Origin: a bacterium
Lineage (GTDB): Bacteria > BMS3Abin14
Assembly (NCBI GenBank): GCA_022865845.1
Contig: JALHUC010000468.1
Span: forward strand, 1-12,227
Reading direction: 5' to 3'
DNA: 12,227 bases
Position numbers and translations under genes: made by a program. The notes under the pieces were generated by a model. The model did no database searches. It worked only from the letters and a program-made list of their open reading frames with translations, and was not told where the DNA came from. Position 1 is the first letter of the stretch, and every line of letters begins with the position of its first letter. Positions 12,119-12,227 of the stretch are shown here, in pieces.

Positions 12119-12227
12119 ACCGCGTATTCCAAGGAAAGGGTGCAGTTCGGAAGGAGAATCACCCAAAACCAGGGGATCCAGTGGATGCTGGCCGATATGG
12201 CGACGGAAATCTACAATATGGAATCGA
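12119..12227 (+). pseudogene. Internal acyl-CoA dehydrogenase fragment fused out of frame to the SDR start
   Basis: In the frame beginning at 12119, one base off the SDR frame, the translation is TAYSKERVQFGRRI, then QNQGIQWMLADMATEI, then YNMES at the window edge. This is the C-terminal helical-domain motif of acyl-CoA dehydrogenases (A-Y-x-K-E-R-x-Q-F-G, then QxxxxxLADMATEI). No start codon or upstream two-thirds of such a gene exists here, so the segment joins the SDR start directly, with the junction near 12115-12121. It could be a genuine deletion fusion, or an assembly or sequencing artefact. The gene continues beyond the window. Confidence 0.7.

Noticed and set aside
11902..12162. 86-codon minus-strand frame
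   Set aside because: Antisense to the SDR fragment and extends into repeat sequence; no domain.

Overview
The window is bacterial and compositionally mixed. Most genes have medium-to-high G+C, separated by long, repeat-filled intergenic stretches. The gene set (formate--tetrahydrofolate ligase with a GcvR-like ACT protein, a DUF362 protein, a Tat-type dienelactone hydrolase, an AcfC-like binding protein) together with palindrome-rich spacers suggests an anaerobic Desulfobacterota/'deltaproteobacterial' type genome, possibly metagenome-derived. That placement is inference; there is no rRNA or other phylogenetic marker here.

Layout, left to right. (1) 65-946: secreted dienelactone-hydrolase family protein. 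(2) 1130-1384: small three-helix membrane protein. (3) 1804-2544: AcfC-like periplasmic binding protein with a strong Shine-Dalgarno. (4) Minus strand: azlC-azlD branched-chain amino acid exporter (2968-3986), preceded by a 3' remnant of a hipA toxin/kinase gene (3996-4119). (5) 4430-5247: an A+T-rich island that reads like a small integron remnant: a sigma70-like promoter, a GTTAAAA boundary, a frameshifted small ORF, an attC-like imperfect palindrome ending in GTTAAAC, a DUF2391-like membrane gene, and a second attC-like palindrome. No integrase is in the window. (6) 5542-6972: lipoprotein-like amidohydrolase. (7) 7217-7411: DUF1059 protein. (8) Minus strand: ACT-domain protein and fhs (7799-10016), four bases apart and probably one operon. 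(9) 10476-11258: DUF362 protein with a TTG start. (10) 11259-12027: about 770 bases without a gene, packed with inverted repeats including a compact five-hairpin element. (11) 12028-12227: the start of a short-chain dehydrogenase gene that runs, out of frame, into an acyl-CoA dehydrogenase segment.

The dominant non-coding feature is a dispersed palindrome family. Most copies start GGGAACCAA, followed by GGGGTCAGG..., an A+T-rich centre, and ...CCTGACCCC. About ten full or half copies lie between genes and none lies inside an intact gene; two copies are identical over 76 bases although 5.5 kb apart. They resemble REP/MITE elements. One abuts the broken end of the hipA remnant and one abuts the second attC-like site, so the elements appear linked to past rearrangement.

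Functionally, fhs and the ACT protein point to one-carbon (formate/glycine) metabolism and AzlCD to amino-acid export. The other genes look like independent transcription units. The most novel parts are the integron-like island, the nested hairpins near 11.7-11.9 kb, and the chimeric gene at the right edge.
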